DNA of 64,000 nt from Tricholoma matsutake (GCA_026075535.2 AP026543.1:10788001-10852000); one strand, 5' to 3'. Shown: positions 13,226 through 24,184, numbered from the stretch's first letter. Notes: generated by a model not told the origin, from the sequence alone. Program-made: numbers and translations.

Positions 13226-15489
13226 CTAAGATGCATCGCCCCGATGCATTCGAAATCGCATACGACCAAAGTCCGTGACTTGAATGCAATGTGGTGCAGC
13301 AGTGTGCCGTTGGTGGAATTCCTTGATTAACCGAGGGGCATTTATGTCAGACTCTTTGACCCATGAGTTCTCCTCATACCCATAACCCTTCCAATGTACC
13401 AAATACTGGAGTTTTCCTCAATGCAAATGGCTGTCCAAGATTGACTCGACTTCATATTGGGGTTCTCCCTCGATCACTGTAGGTGGTGGTGGTGGGTGTG
13501 AATGGCGTCCCAGGAATGGATCTGGGGGAGCTGGAAGCAATTTGACGACATGGAAGATGGGATGGAGTCTGGACATGGAGGCTGGGAGGTGTAGACGATA
13601 GGCATGCGTTCCAACGCACTTGACAATGGGGAAAGGTCCCAAGAAGCAATGAGCGAGTTTCTTGGATGGACGTGTAGTGGAGACGTCACTGGAGTCAAGA
13701 TAAACTCAATCACCAACCTTGTACTGAGGGGTTGGGGAGTGGCGTTGGTTGTAAAATTGTGCCATGTCGTCCTTCGCCTTTGCTAAGGCTGCCCTTGCCT
13801 CCTCCAAGCTATCCCTCATGCATTCTGTGAACTCATTCACCATCTCGATGTGCGAGGGAGTTTGGCGAGGTTCAAATCCCATGCGTGGATGTCGTCCAGT
13901 GTCTAAGAGGAAAGGGGTCTGTTGAGTGGAAGCATGGACATGGTTGTTGTATCCGAACTCGGCCAAAGGAAGGAGATCATCCCAATCATCCTGGCGTTCA
14001 TTGACAAAGAGGCAGATGTACTGCTCCAGTTCCTGGTTGACTCACTCCATCTGGCCATCAGTTTGTGGGTGATAAGCGGTTGAGCGAGGAGTTTGATCCC
14101 CAGGAGTCGGTACAGCTCACAAGTGAACTCTGCCATGAACTGAGGGCCACGATCCGAGAGGAAGGCACCAGGAAGTCCATGTAATTTCCACACATGGTGG
14201 AGGTAGAGTCGAGCGGCACCTAGGGCACTTACAGTGGTGTGAGTGGGAATGAAGTGAGCGCGTTTTCCCACTGAGTCAACTGTGCACATCATCGCATCAA
14301 ACCTGTTTGACTCTGGCAATTCCACCACAAAGTCGACACTGACGACATCCCAACGACTCTCTGGAACAGGAAGAGGGTGTAGCTCACCAATAGGCTTGCA
14401 ACGAGGAACCTTGGTGAGTAAGCAAAGGTCACAAGTGCGACAATACTGACCAATGAGCCATGACATTTGTGGCCACCAATAGTTCCGTGAGGTGAGCTCC
14501 AAGGTCTTCCAGTGTCTGGGGTGGCCAGCAATCTGTGAGTCATGGTGTTGGGATATGATGCGCCGGCGAAGGTCTGGGTCATTGGGAACATAGATGCAAT
14601 CCCTGAAATACAACAAGTCCTCCTTTTCAGCCCACTCTGCCACACGTAAGGAAAGGGTCGATCCCTTCCTCAGTTCTTTAACAGCTCGGGCGACAACATC
14701 CTCATGTAAACCGCTACAGTTTGTGTGATGAATGTCATGTAGGATGTCCTGCTCCTCGCCCTGGGGTGTGATGCCTTCCAGTGCCCGAATGGTGAACAGG
14801 TCTGGCTGCAACAGCACAATGTTTTCATTGTCACCGCTGCCATCCCCATGGTCTGCATGTCGGGATAGGGCATCGGTCTTCCCCATGCTGCGACCCAGAG
14901 GGTGGTGCAAGGAGAAGTCGAATCTAGATAGATACAGGGACCAACGAGCTTGACGACAGTTCAATTTCTTGGCCATCATGAAGTACTCAAGATTCTTGTG
15001 ATCCATCCAAATTTCCACCTTGTGTTGGGCACCCTCGAGGAAGTGTTGCCACTCCTCAAGTGCACGCATTATCGCCAACATCTCCTTGTCATGGATCTCG
15101 TAGTTTTGCTCTACAGCACTAAGGCTTTTGGAGTAGAACGCAACAGGATGCCACTTCTGGTCCTCCGGAGACTGCTGAGACAACACGGCGCCCATCGCAA
15201 AGTCAGAACTGTTGGCTTCTACATGAAAAGGACACAAATCATCAGCAAAGGTAAGGATGGGAGCAGAAGTGACCATCTCCTTAAGCTTTTCGAATGCCTC
15301 CTGTTGTGCATTATCCCACCTCCATGCCTCCTTTCCTGTCAAGTCGAACAGTGGTTGTGCATGATGTGAGAAATCCTTGATAAAACACCGATAGAAATTG
15401 ATGAAGCCCAGGAAAGACTGCACCTCCTTCTTGTTCGTGGGTGTCGGCCAAGCTGTGACCCCGTTTACCTTGATGGGATCCATCTCCAC
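13226..15489 (-). pseudogene. gypsy 1 pol: RNase H, integrase, chromodomain
   Basis: The main open part (15489-13903) begins after the RT core. It contains the RT/RNase H linker (FLGFINFYR), RNase H-like sequence with the TDALSRH signature, the integrase HHCC zinc motif (H-x-H...CRTCDLC), and the first two catalytic Asp positions (SVDFVVE and SDRGPQF). A shift near 14100 moves the rest to another frame (13966-13706). A TGA at 13706-13708 and another at 13418-13420 interrupt the region before the chromodomain (LQYLVHWKGY), and the stop is a TAG at 13226-13228. The second copy (38.6-40.5 kb) reads CAA and CGA at those two positions, so both stops are CpG transitions of a CGA codon. Cytoplasmic particle enzymes in family terms; this copy cannot encode them. 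Confidence 0.8.
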
Positions 15490-16695
15490 TTGACCCTCCG
15501 AGATAATCAGGCCGAGGTACTCGATCTTGGTCCTTTCAAACTCACATTTGTCCTGACGAAGGTAGAGTTTGTACTGTCAAAGTCGCTCTAGGACGAGGTG
15601 CGTGATGCGACGGTGCTCTTCAACCGTGCGAGTGAAGATGAGGATGTCATCAAGATAGATGCAGACAACACCTTCAAGGATGAGGTCGTGGAAGATGTCG
15701 TTCATCATGGTCTGAAAGGTGGCAGGGCTATTAGTAAGGCCAAAGAACATGACAAGTGGTTCAAAAAGACCATGGTTGGTACGAAAGGCTGCCTTCCACT
15801 CATCTCCCTCCTTTATCCTCACATTATTATAGCCCCAACAGACATCGAGCTTGGTGAAGTATCGGGCTCCATGGAGCTGGTTTACGAGTTTGGAGATGAG
15901 GGGTAGTGGGTAGCGATTTTTGACCGTGATGTTGTTGAGCCTTCTGTAGTCTTGAACCGGTCAAAGTGAGCCATCCTTCTTCTTGACAAAGAAAAAGGGA
16001 GAGGCCATGGGTGACTTCGATGGTTGAATACGTCCAGAGGCCAGGTGCTCATCGATGAACTGGTCAAGCTGCCATTGTTCTTCCGGAGAGAGAGGATAGA
16101 CCTTGCAGGATGAAGGGGTTGCACTGGGGGTGAGTTCGATCACGTGATCCCATGGCTTGCACGCAGGAAGAGAGTCGAATGACTCCTTGGAGAACACGTC
16201 TTCAAACTCATGGAGATGAGGGAGTAAGGAGTTAGTAGAGGATTTAGCAGCATTGTTTTTGTGGAAGGCCTCAGCGAGGCGTTGGGATATGTTCAATGTG
16301 GCACACACCTCATGCAATGAGCGAATTGCAGTGTAGAAGATCCGATCACCCTCCTCCACTTCCTCTGGGTCCTCATCATCATCATCCGAGTCCAGCATTA
16401 GATCAGGAACCCCTTCCAATTCCACTTCAGGTATAGGCAGGTGTCCAGCACGACACTTCTGAGTACGTCGTATTGCCGCCTTCTTTCCACGACGTTCTTG
16501 CCTGGCTTCTGTGAAACACGTCCAACAGCGGGATGGACATCGGCTCATGGTAACCTCCCCGGTATGCCAGTCGACCTCTGGGTTATGGTCTCAAAGCCAT
16601 GGATATCCCAAAATCACCTTTTGCTTTCCTAATTGAGTGACAGCAAAAAGGGCACGCTCACTATGATCTTTGTAACGGAGAACCAGGTCTGCAAC
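15490..16695 (-). pseudogene. gypsy 1 pol: reverse transcriptase N-terminal half
   Basis: Frame 16548-15961 carries an acidic linker and the entry to RT ([17 protein letters not shown]). A TGA at 15961-15963 falls where the family has Arg ([13 protein letters not shown]). Frame 15822-15577 holds the palm motif IYLDDILIF, with both catalytic Asp intact. It ends at a TGA (15577-15579) where gypsy 2 has CGA at 40996-40998. RT copies the element RNA into DNA in the particle. The domains are in the expected order and only point stops break them, so decay is mild. Confidence 0.8.
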
Positions 16696-16698
16696 CTC

Positions 16699-17936
16699 TC
16701 AGATGGCACCAGCTTCATTTGGGGATCCATCCATGTTATATACAGGTATCGGACGTGAGAGTGAGCGAGTATTTAGGCGATGTTGTTGTACCAGATGGGA
16801 ATCGATGAAGAGACCAGTCGCACCAGAGTCCAGGAGCGCAGAGACACCGAGTATCTGTCCAGTGTTGGTCGTCTGCAGTTCGATGGCTAGGTTCAAGGAA
16901 TGTGCAGAGGGAGTGGATGCCACAATATACTTGCATGGTAGTTTATGCTCCCATGATTTAATTTTGGGATGTGGAGTAGAAGGAGAGATGGGGAGAGCAG
17001 GTACATCTTTAGCCAACTTCGAAGGGTCAGAGAGGGGAGCAGTCACAGAAATGGATTCATTCTCCGGGGATTCAACTGACAAGACTTCAAAGCGGTTATG
17101 GACAGGCAGTGAGGGCATATGATTCACTCGCTGCGAATAGGAAAATCCTGCTCCTCTACAACTTCCAACTTAATCTCCTCTGCAACTTGATCCTTCGCTT
17201 CCTCAACATCTACAAGCGCCAACAAATCTTGCAGGAGTTCATCTTGTCCCTCGGGGGTGAGCATGCGGATATCCTGACAATGGGGACATGCTCCAGCCCT
17301 GTGTCTAGGTTCCCCACAACGGTAGCAGAGATCCAACTTACGTGCACGGCTGTGGGCTGCATCAACATCCATTGGTACTGGGACATTGATGGCTGGTGTG
17401 GGAGTTTGACGAACAGGAATGGGGTTAGGGCAGGGGAGGCTTTGATTGAAGGTGTAGGGCGTATGAGTGGTAGTTGGAGCATGGAATGCAGCATTAAACA
17501 CCACATTTGTGAGTCGGTTCTCATCACAGAGTGAAGCAGCTTCATACCAAGCAAGGATATCATCGTCTGCTGGGCACCCTTCCAACATCTGTGCAATCTG
17601 GTCCTGAATTTCTTGGTTGAGCCCCTGTCGGAACTTCACCACCACTGGTAACCCACTCCCATATCCTGCCATGTCCACCAAATCCTTGAACTCATCGATA
17701 TAGTCGTCCACGGATCGACATCCCTGGTGGTAAGCGGATGACTCAAGTCGTGTCACTGCTCGGTGGCATTCATTGAGGGGGCAGAAGTGGCATACGAACT
17801 CAGCTCAAAAGTCACCCCAAGTGGAGAAAGGTAGAGAACCGAGTTCTTTAGTTTGACGTAGGATACGGTCCACATAGAGATAGGCGCATTCAGATTTCAT
17901 GTATGTGAAGGCCCAATAAATTTTTGCAGCCTCATT
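16699..17936 (-). pseudogene. gypsy 1 gag (C-terminal) and aspartic protease
   Basis: Gag frame 17756-17124 includes a CCHC zinc knuckle of spacing C-x2-C-x4-H-x4-C (CYRCGEPRHRAGAC), the nucleocapsid RNA-binding motif. The protease frame (17127-16699) starts where gag stops, in a different frame, so protease and pol would need frameshifting or re-initiation. It holds the retroviral-type active site LLDSGATG. Upstream gag continues to 17936 (an EAAKIYWAFTYMKSE-like reading), where an inverted LTR fragment replaces it. The TGA ending the protease frame at about 16699 again sits where Arg would fit. Confidence 0.8.
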
Positions 17937-18041
17937 TTAACTTCGGATTTCCCTTTGCTAGGTGTGTCCCCAATGCCTGTATTATGTAGTATAATTTTAA
18001 CTTCAGATTTCCCTTTGCTAGAGGCTTAGGTTGCCCTTATA
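17937..18041 (+). repeat. Inverted LTR fragment inside gypsy 1 gag
   Basis: About 105 bp matching the U5 end of a subfamily-B LTR (GAGGCTTAGGTTGCCCTTATA-type end) but in the opposite orientation to the surrounding element. The intact gag at 62,784-62,873 has about 90 bp of ordinary gag sequence at this point, so a piece was replaced and nothing was simply added. Confidence 0.75.
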
Positions 18042-18117
18042 GGGGGACAGTTTGATCTGGGCACGTTCCTTAGTGGACATGTTTGGCAAAACATTGTTGT
18101 TGGGTGCGCTTGGAGTC

Positions 18118-18122
18118 ATAAA
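18118..18122 (+). other. Target-site duplication of copia element (left)
   Basis: ATAAA directly before the 5' LTR, repeated at 23879-23883 directly after the 3' LTR. The interrupted gypsy gag sequence rejoins when the element and one copy are removed. Confidence 0.95.
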
Positions 18123-18427
18123 TGTTGAAATTAATCCCTGATGCATGCTGTATACATGAGGCAATACATGCAGCATACACATGTATACATGAGGCGATAC
18201 ATGCAGCATACACATGTTACTGCGCTTACTGTGCATACATGCGGTAAACACATTCCCGAGTCATGTGACATCCTTAATATTATGTATATAAGGAGAACCT
18301 GTACCGTAGTAGGAATACAGTGTTCTTACCTCTGCTAACCCTAGCTGTAAGTCTAACTAAACCCCAGGTAGGTTGTAAGGAACGTGTTGTCTCTTCCCCT
18401 GTGCAGCGTATATAGTCTGCTCCAACA
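18123..18427 (+). repeat. 5' LTR of copia element
   Basis: 305 bp, base-for-base the same as 23574-23878. Near its start is a two-copy tandem repeat (about 34 bp; TGTATACATGAGGC... and GCAGCATACACA...), a plausible enhancer. A TATA-like TATGTATATAAGG lies at about 18281-18293, fitting the U3 promoter. Confidence 0.95.
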
Positions 18428-18440
18428 GGTTATGGGCCCT
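18428..18440 (+). promoter_or_regulatory. copia primer-binding site (half-tRNA iMet type)
   Basis: GGTTATGGGCCC follows the LTR directly. It is complementary to the anticodon stem-loop of initiator tRNA-Met and not to a tRNA 3' end. This matches the cleaved half-tRNA primer known from Drosophila copia. Assigned by complementarity only. Confidence 0.6.
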
Positions 18441-18675
18441 GCTGGGCACGTCGCGAACGCGCTTTAATTAGCTGCGAACGACGTTGACTTCATCGTCTCC
18501 AAATTATAACCTTGCGCTCTTCGTGAGCTGCATTGCGCTCCCTGCGAGCTGCATATAAAACCTAGGATCACTAGGGTTAATCACTCTGAAGGAGTGTTTT
18601 TTCCTGAGAACGTTTAACGTGTTTCATTGAGTAAAAGACTGATTGAGCGCTTTTAACAGCTGCCACCACAACATC

Positions 18676-21600
18676 ATGTCTTCCACTCTTGAAAAACTCG
18701 TTCAAACCTTCGATGGCTCAAATTACATTCAGTGGGCCGACTCGATGAAGGCGTGGCTCAGGTCTCAGGGCCTCTGGCAAATAACTAGCGGGGCGGAGCA
18801 AAAACCGCCCCCGGCGCCTCCTTTGACGGCGACGAACGCTACCTTGGTAGCGGACGCTAATGCCAAGCTCCAGACCTGGAGCAACAAAAATGACCAGGCT
18901 ATTGGTAGCCTAGTGCTCCGCCTGGCCCCCTCCATTCGGCAGCGTGCCAACACAAAGGACACTGCTGAGGAGGTGTGGGATCTCATCCGCACCGATTATG
19001 GTGTGGATGGCCCCTCCCAAGTCTTTTCGGACTTTAGGTCCGCAATAGCAATCAAAATCCCGGCTGCGAACCCTGCACCGGAGATTGCGAGAATGGCTGA
19101 CAAATTTGAGCGCCTCACGGCTGCTAACGTCGCCATCCCCGAGCTAGTACAGGCGATGATTCTACTTGCTGCAATGCCGCGCGAGTACGACTCATTGTCT
19201 GCAACGGTCCTTAACACGACCGCCACTAGCGCCTTGACATTTAAACATGTCAAGGACTCCATTGTTGCTGAAGCCTCAAGGCGCACAGCAGTTGGAAAGC
19301 CCGCTGGCCAGCCTCAGGCCAACAAACTTTCCGCTGTTAAGCGCAAGGGGGGAAACCCCAAATGGCAGCCCAAAGAAGGGCAAAACAGCAACGGAGACTC
19401 GTCCCGAAAACGTGGACGACGTGGGGACAGAAAGACTAAGGAGGAGAAGCCAAAAGAGAAACATACCCACCTCGCCTCCAACGCCTTTACCACCATAAAT
19501 GGTAATGGCACCATCATACCGCCGATGCCGCTCATACAGCGCATCGAGCGACGCGAACACACTCCCACAAGGGATCCTCGCCGCCGACCACCTGCACAGG
19601 CATACACGGGCGCGGCCTCCTCTTCTCGCTCGGTTTACACCGAATACCAGCAAGCTCGAGACACCCTCGAGCACATGCAACTTCCGCGCAGCGCGAAAAA
19701 CCTGCGACCGCTGGAAGAGCACCTTATGGTGCGAGAAGGTAAGAGAAGGAGGATAGAACCAGAAGTCGAGGCCACGATCGAGGAGGTTGAAGACGACACC
19801 GTCTCCCTCGGATCAGAACCTCCGGCAACTGATGAGGAAGTGTGGAAAGTCGTCGACGAGATGCTCGTTGATGAACCCCTTGACACAGGGGCGTATGATG
19901 ATAGGTCAGTCCTTTTCCCTGCCACAAGCACTAAGATTAAAATTCCTATGAATACAGCGAACTTTTCATGTGAAATTTTACCGCTATTAAATGTATCATG
20001 GAATTATGTAGATCTTAATATATGTGCTATGTGTGCAAAGGGAGATTGTAAGAAAGGTGCCGACTGGATCATGGATTCAGGCGCATCAAAACACTTCACT
20101 GGTGAAATGAAAGATTTCGCTTCTTACGAGCCTTTACCGAGAAAGGACTCTACCTTGGTCCAAACGGCCACTGGTACTACTCATATAGTAGGAAAAGGAG
20201 CAGTCTTCATTAGGCACCAGGTAGTATGTAATGGGAAGTCAGAGACGCGTGAAATGCGACTATACCCCGTCTACTACATACCCGACATTAATACTCGATT
20301 GATGTCAATGGGGGTCTTTTTACAAGACGGAAGTGATGTGCGTGGTTCCTCCGCATACATTTCATTCATCGAGCATGGAAACCCAATCATGCATTGTGTC
20401 CCTCTAAGGAGGAATGACACGATCTATTGGGCTCGGACTCATATATTGAGCACCAAAAAGGTTAATGTCGCGACCATTTATGTCGCTGACTACTTGACTT
20501 GGCATAGGCGACTTGGACACCCATCCAAAGAGGCGCTAGGGAAAATGCCTAAAAGCACCATAAAATTCCCAAGGAATTTAATTATTCCTAAAGACAAAAT
20601 TATATGTCCAGGGTGTGCAGAAGGGAAAATGACCTCAAAATCTTTTCCCGAGTCAGACTCACGAGCTGACAAATCCTTTGAATTAATACATTCCGACCTA
20701 AAGGAACTCCCGGTACTATCGTACCACAAACATAAATACTTCATTGTATTTCTGGATGACAAAACGTCACATATTTGGGTCCAATGTCTCAGAAAGAAAT
20801 CTGACGCTGCTGCAGCGATTAGACAATTTCTAGCAATGGCTAAGACCCAATATGGCGCTACAATCAAGCGCTGGCGTGTCGATCCAGGGGGCGAGTTCAA
20901 GGATCGTGAGCTACAAAAACAGCTCAAGGATTTAGGCATCAAAATAGAGATGTCTGCACCCCACATTCACCAACAGAATGGGCGCGCAGAGCGCGCTATA
21001 AGGACAATAATGGAAAAGTCGCAAACCCTGCGATTCACCGCTTGTCTACCACAATCATGGTGGGAATTTTGCATAGAACATGCAACACATTTATACAACC
21101 GAACCCCAATAAGGCGCCTGAAATGGCTGACACCTTTTGAGGACCTGACAAAGGTCCGCCCAGATCTAAACAATCTGAAGGTCTTCGGTTGCGGTGCTTA
21201 TGTCTATCTACCAAAGGAAAAACGTCCAACAACATTGTCTCCTCGATCGGAGTTAATGACGTACCTTGGAGTAGAAGATGGCATTAAAGCATATCGTTTC
21301 ATGCGACGAAATGGCGCAATATTCATTGGTGCTACGGCACTATTTGATGAAACGATGTTCCCATGCTGTCCCGGAGCTAAAACTCCTGCCAAGACAGACC
21401 TTGGTGATTTTCCACCAGAACCAGAAGATGACGACCACTCATCTGGAACGGATGGCGATGACCCTATACCGCCACAAAATCCACCCCTTCCTCCATCATC
21501 AGAAGATGATGATGATGATTTACCAAGCGAGCAAAAGGCGCATGACGATGCGACTAACGCTCCTCCTCCGCCGCCTCCAGTTAGCACTGAGGACTTTCGT

Positions 21601-23541
21601 CCAAGACGTGAAGATCAACAGGAATGGCAGCAATTGCCCCGTCGATCAGGCAGGCAGAGGAAAATCCCAAACCGTCCCGGCAATACCTATGGAGAACAGC
21701 GACTCCCCTCTGACATAGAGAGAGACATTGCGCGTGATCGATATTGGAAGAAGTCTGTGGGTCAAGATTCGGATCATAACCGAACACGACCACGACCTCA
21801 ACAGCAAGAACCGGTTGCTGGACCGAGTTCGGCACCCCACGAGAGTGTGCCCGATTCCAATAATCAAGAACATGATCACCCAATGGGGGAACCGGACGAA
21901 GCAGGTTATATTAAAAAGATAACCAAGGAAGGTGGAGATGAGCTTATCCGCTGGCTGTTGTCAAAAGCAGTCACACCATCAAGCGGAAAAAGCCTAGTTC
22001 CAAACCAATTTCGCGATATTGCGCGCCTACCCCGGCAGCAGCAACTTGAGTGGAAACAGGCTTGTCGTGAAGAGTTAGAGGCTCTTCGCAAGCGACAAGT
22101 CTATGACATCGTCGATCTTCCACATGATCGAAAAACGATCAAAAATAGATGGGTTTTCTCCGTGAAATCGGACGGAAGAAAACGAGCCAGACTCGTGGCC
22201 AAAGGCTTTTCACAAGTCGAAGGCGTTGACTTTGATGAGATTTTCTCACCAGTAGTCCGCTACGAGACCGTACGCCTCATGTTTGCCCTTGCGTCTCTAG
22301 AAGGCATGTATATGACTGGTCTAGATGTAAAAACCGCATTTTTATACGGCAAACTTGATGAGGAGATCTATATGGATCAACCCGAGGGTTTCAGACTCGA
22401 GGGTAAAGAGCGCAAAGTAATGCGCTTACGCCGAGCATTGTATGGCCTTAAACAGGCTTCACTAGCATGGTGGAGAGAGCTAGAGGCATTTATGCGCACC
22501 ATTGGGTTCGTGCGCGCCAGCTCCGATGCCGGCATCTTCATACACAAGGATCCTAAGACAGGCAGCATCGTTATTGCGCTAGTCTATGTTGATGATGGCT
22601 TGTTCATGGGCAAGAACAAGAAACTTGTGGATGAAAAGAAGAATGCTTGCCTGAAGCATTGGGAGTGCCGTAGTACTGAAAAAGTCACGGAATTCTTAGG
22701 CATGCGCGTCACCCAGACCGCTGCAAAAGTCAAACTCGATCAAACAGAATATCTCGCCAAAGTGCTTGAGAGGTTCGAGATGACAAATGCCAAGATTGCC
22801 CCCACTCCGCTCCCGACTGGCTACAAACCGTCGGAGAACACAGCGACGCCAAACGCGGCGCTTAGATCGAAATATCAGTCTGTGATCGGATCTTTATTGT
22901 ATCTGATGCTCGGAACGCGACCTGATATCGCTTACGCGGTAATCAAGATGTCGCAATTCTCGGCTAATCCAAGCCAAGAACATCTAGACAAAGCGATGTA
23001 CATAATGCGCTATCTGGTGGGAACCCAGAAGTACAGCATAGTCTACGATGGAGAGAAATCCGAGGGCCTACAGGCCTTCACAGATTCTGATTGGGCTGCT
23101 GACACAGTCAAACGTCGATCTACAACGGGTTACTTTGCTACTCTGGCGAGTGGCATTGTGTGCTGGCAGTCCCGTTTACAAAAAACTGTAGCACTGTCAT
23201 CCACAGAAGCCGAATACATGGCTCTCTCCGACACTTGTCGGCAGATAGTGTGGATAGAGTCCTTATTCCAGGAACTTGGATATACACTGAAGCGCGTACC
23301 AATCTGCGCTGACAATCAAGGATCCATCTTTATTGGATCAAATCCAGTTCAGGAAAGAAGGACCAAACATATAGACATTCGCTACCACTACACCCGCGAA
23401 TGCATAGAAAATGACAAAGTCACAGTCGTTTTCATTCCTGGAAGTGATAATCCGGCTGACATGTTCACAAAGAACCTTGGCGCCGTCCTATTCAGGAAAT
23501 TTAGAGACTCTCTCGGAATTACTTCCGAGATTCAAACTTAG
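18676..23541 (+). CDS. Ty1/copia Gag-Pol polyprotein, 1621 aa
   Basis: Makes the capsid, protease, integrase, RT and RNase H needed to copy and insert the element. The ATG at 18676 is the first in frame. Residues 1-200 are copia-type Gag. About 225-275 is a Lys/Arg-rich stretch, and there is no CCHC zinc knuckle. Protease active site DSGAS starts at D467. GAG-pre-integrase begins WHRRLGH (W609), with a CPGC downstream. The integrase triad is D674, D736 and E772, an exact D-35-E spacing. A Pro/acidic-rich linker follows. RT_2 contains the YVDD active site at 1304-1307. RNase H follows with TDSDWAAD, STEAEY and the terminal PADMFTK. No stop or shift occurs over 4.9 kb. As the only pol frame, Gag and Pol must be made as one chain or separated by processing. 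Very sure of the family; activity is inferred. Confidence 0.97.
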   Translation: MSSTLEKLVQTFDGSNYIQWADSMKAWLRSQGLWQITSGAEQKPPPAPPLTATNATLVADANAKLQTWSNKNDQAIGSLVLRLAPSIRQRANTKDTAEEVWDLIRTDYGVDGPSQVFSDFRSAIAIKIPAANPAPEIARMADKFERLTAANVAIPELVQAMILLAAMPREYDSLSATVLNTTATSALTFKHVKDSIVAEASRRTAVGKPAGQPQANKLSAVKRKGGNPKWQPKEGQNSNGDSSRKRGRRGDRKTKEEKPKEKHTHLASNAFTTINGNGTIIPPMPLIQRIERREHTPTRDPRRRPPAQAYTGAASSSRSVYTEYQQARDTLEHMQLPRSAKNLRPLEEHLMVREGKRRRIEPEVEATIEEVEDDTVSLGSEPPATDEEVWKVVDEMLVDEPLDTGAYDDRSVLFPATSTKIKIPMNTANFSCEILPLLNVSWNYVDLNICAMCAKGDCKKGADWIMDSGASKHFTGEMKDFASYEPLPRKDSTLVQTATGTTHIVGKGAVFIRHQVVCNGKSETREMRLYPVYYIPDINTRLMSMGVFLQDGSDVRGSSAYISFIEHGNPIMHCVPLRRNDTIYWARTHILSTKKVNVATIYVADYLTWHRRLGHPSKEALGKMPKSTIKFPRNLIIPKDKIICPGCAEGKMTSKSFPESDSRADKSFELIHSDLKELPVLSYHKHKYFIVFLDDKTSHIWVQCLRKKSDAAAAIRQFLAMAKTQYGATIKRWRVDPGGEFKDRELQKQLKDLGIKIEMSAPHIHQQNGRAERAIRTIMEKSQTLRFTACLPQSWWEFCIEHATHLYNRTPIRRLKWLTPFEDLTKVRPDLNNLKVFGCGAYVYLPKEKRPTTLSPRSELMTYLGVEDGIKAYRFMRRNGAIFIGATALFDETMFPCCPGAKTPAKTDLGDFPPEPEDDDHSSGTDGDDPIPPQNPPLPPSSEDDDDDLPSEQKAHDDATNAPPPPPPVSTEDFRPRREDQQEWQQLPRRSGRQRKIPNRPGNTYGEQRLPSDIERDIARDRYWKKSVGQDSDHNRTRPRPQQQEPVAGPSSAPHESVPDSNNQEHDHPMGEPDEAGYIKKITKEGGDELIRWLLSKAVTPSSGKSLVPNQFRDIARLPRQQQLEWKQACREELEALRKRQVYDIVDLPHDRKTIKNRWVFSVKSDGRKRARLVAKGFSQVEGVDFDEIFSPVVRYETVRLMFALASLEGMYMTGLDVKTAFLYGKLDEEIYMDQPEGFRLEGKERKVMRLRRALYGLKQASLAWWRELEAFMRTIGFVRASSDAGIFIHKDPKTGSIVIALVYVDDGLFMGKNKKLVDEKKNACLKHWECRSTEKVTEFLGMRVTQTAAKVKLDQTEYLAKVLERFEMTNAKIAPTPLPTGYKPSENTATPNAALRSKYQSVIGSLLYLMLGTRPDIAYAVIKMSQFSANPSQEHLDKAMYIMRYLVGTQKYSIVYDGEKSEGLQAFTDSDWAADTVKRRSTTGYFATLASGIVCWQSRLQKTVALSSTEAEYMALSDTCRQIVWIESLFQELGYTLKRVPICADNQGSIFIGSNPVQERRTKHIDIRYHYTRECIENDKVTVVFIPGSDNPADMFTKNLGAVLFRKFRDSLGITSEIQT

Positions 23542-23559
23542 CTGCTTAGAGCGCTGTAC

Positions 23560-23573
23560 AGTTTGAGGGGGGG
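23560..23573 (+). promoter_or_regulatory. copia polypurine tract
   Basis: GTTTGAGGGGGGG immediately before the 3' LTR, in the position and composition of the plus-strand DNA primer. Confidence 0.8.
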
Positions 23574-23878
23574 TGTTGAAATTAATCCCTGATGCATGCT
23601 GTATACATGAGGCAATACATGCAGCATACACATGTATACATGAGGCGATACATGCAGCATACACATGTTACTGCGCTTACTGTGCATACATGCGGTAAAC
23701 ACATTCCCGAGTCATGTGACATCCTTAATATTATGTATATAAGGAGAACCTGTACCGTAGTAGGAATACAGTGTTCTTACCTCTGCTAACCCTAGCTGTA
23801 AGTCTAACTAAACCCCAGGTAGGTTGTAAGGAACGTGTTGTCTCTTCCCCTGTGCAGCGTATATAGTCTGCTCCAACA
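23574..23878 (+). repeat. 3' LTR of copia element
   Basis: Identical to the 5' LTR over all 305 bp. Followed by the second ATAAA copy at 23879-23883. Confidence 0.95.
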
Positions 23879-23883
23879 ATAAA

Positions 23884-24184
23884 GGGGGAACTATTGGTCA
23901 TAGGGTTAGCCTGGAGGGTCCTAACGAAGTTTTCAATCATAGATTTAAGCGAGTCGATTTGCGCGCGCATTCCAGAAACATCGCTTTCAAGCGCGTCGAA
24001 GTGTTCTGATGCGTCCATGTCGCTAGGGAGCACGTTTGGCGAAAATGGTGGCGTAATAAAGGCGAGATTATCTGGAACGGTGTGTAGGGACTCTGTGGAG
24101 CTTTGGGAAGTGTCGTCCAGTCCGTACCTGCCTATCTTGGGCAGCGCGTTTGTGATTTTCGGGCCTTAGGGGAGAGTTTTCTAC
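23884..24184 (-). pseudogene. gypsy 1 gag, N-terminal part, and leader
   Basis: The continuation of gypsy 1 gag beyond the copia insertion; 18042-18122 is the other side. Reading on minus gives a DMDASEHFDALESDVSGM-type start region followed by an IDSLKSMIENFV helix, matching the 62.7-63.1 kb copy. Next to the LTR, AGAGTTTTCTAC on + is the primer-binding region. The coding part is short and separated from the rest of gag by the copia insertion and the LTR fragment. Confidence 0.7.

Larger units (their letters stand above)
18123..23878 (+). mobile_element. Intact Ty1/copia retrotransposon, 5.76 kb
   Basis: It has identical 305-bp LTRs (TGTTGAAATT...CTCCAACA), a perfect 5-bp duplication, a primer-binding site, a polypurine tract and a single uninterrupted gag-pol ORF. 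Base composition differs sharply from the host gypsy element: CpG is common and no TGA decay is seen. It is inserted in gypsy 1 gag. I infer a very recent insertion and a possibly still active copy. Confidence 0.97.

Noticed and set aside
18141..18338. 65-codon ORF repeated identically at 23592-23789
   Set aside because: It is the copia LTR itself, including the tandem repeat. The identity reflects LTR identity, not a gene.
18643..18675. An earlier start for the copia polyprotein
   Set aside because: The codon at 18643 is TTG. The first ATG in frame is 18676, followed by a typical copia Gag start.
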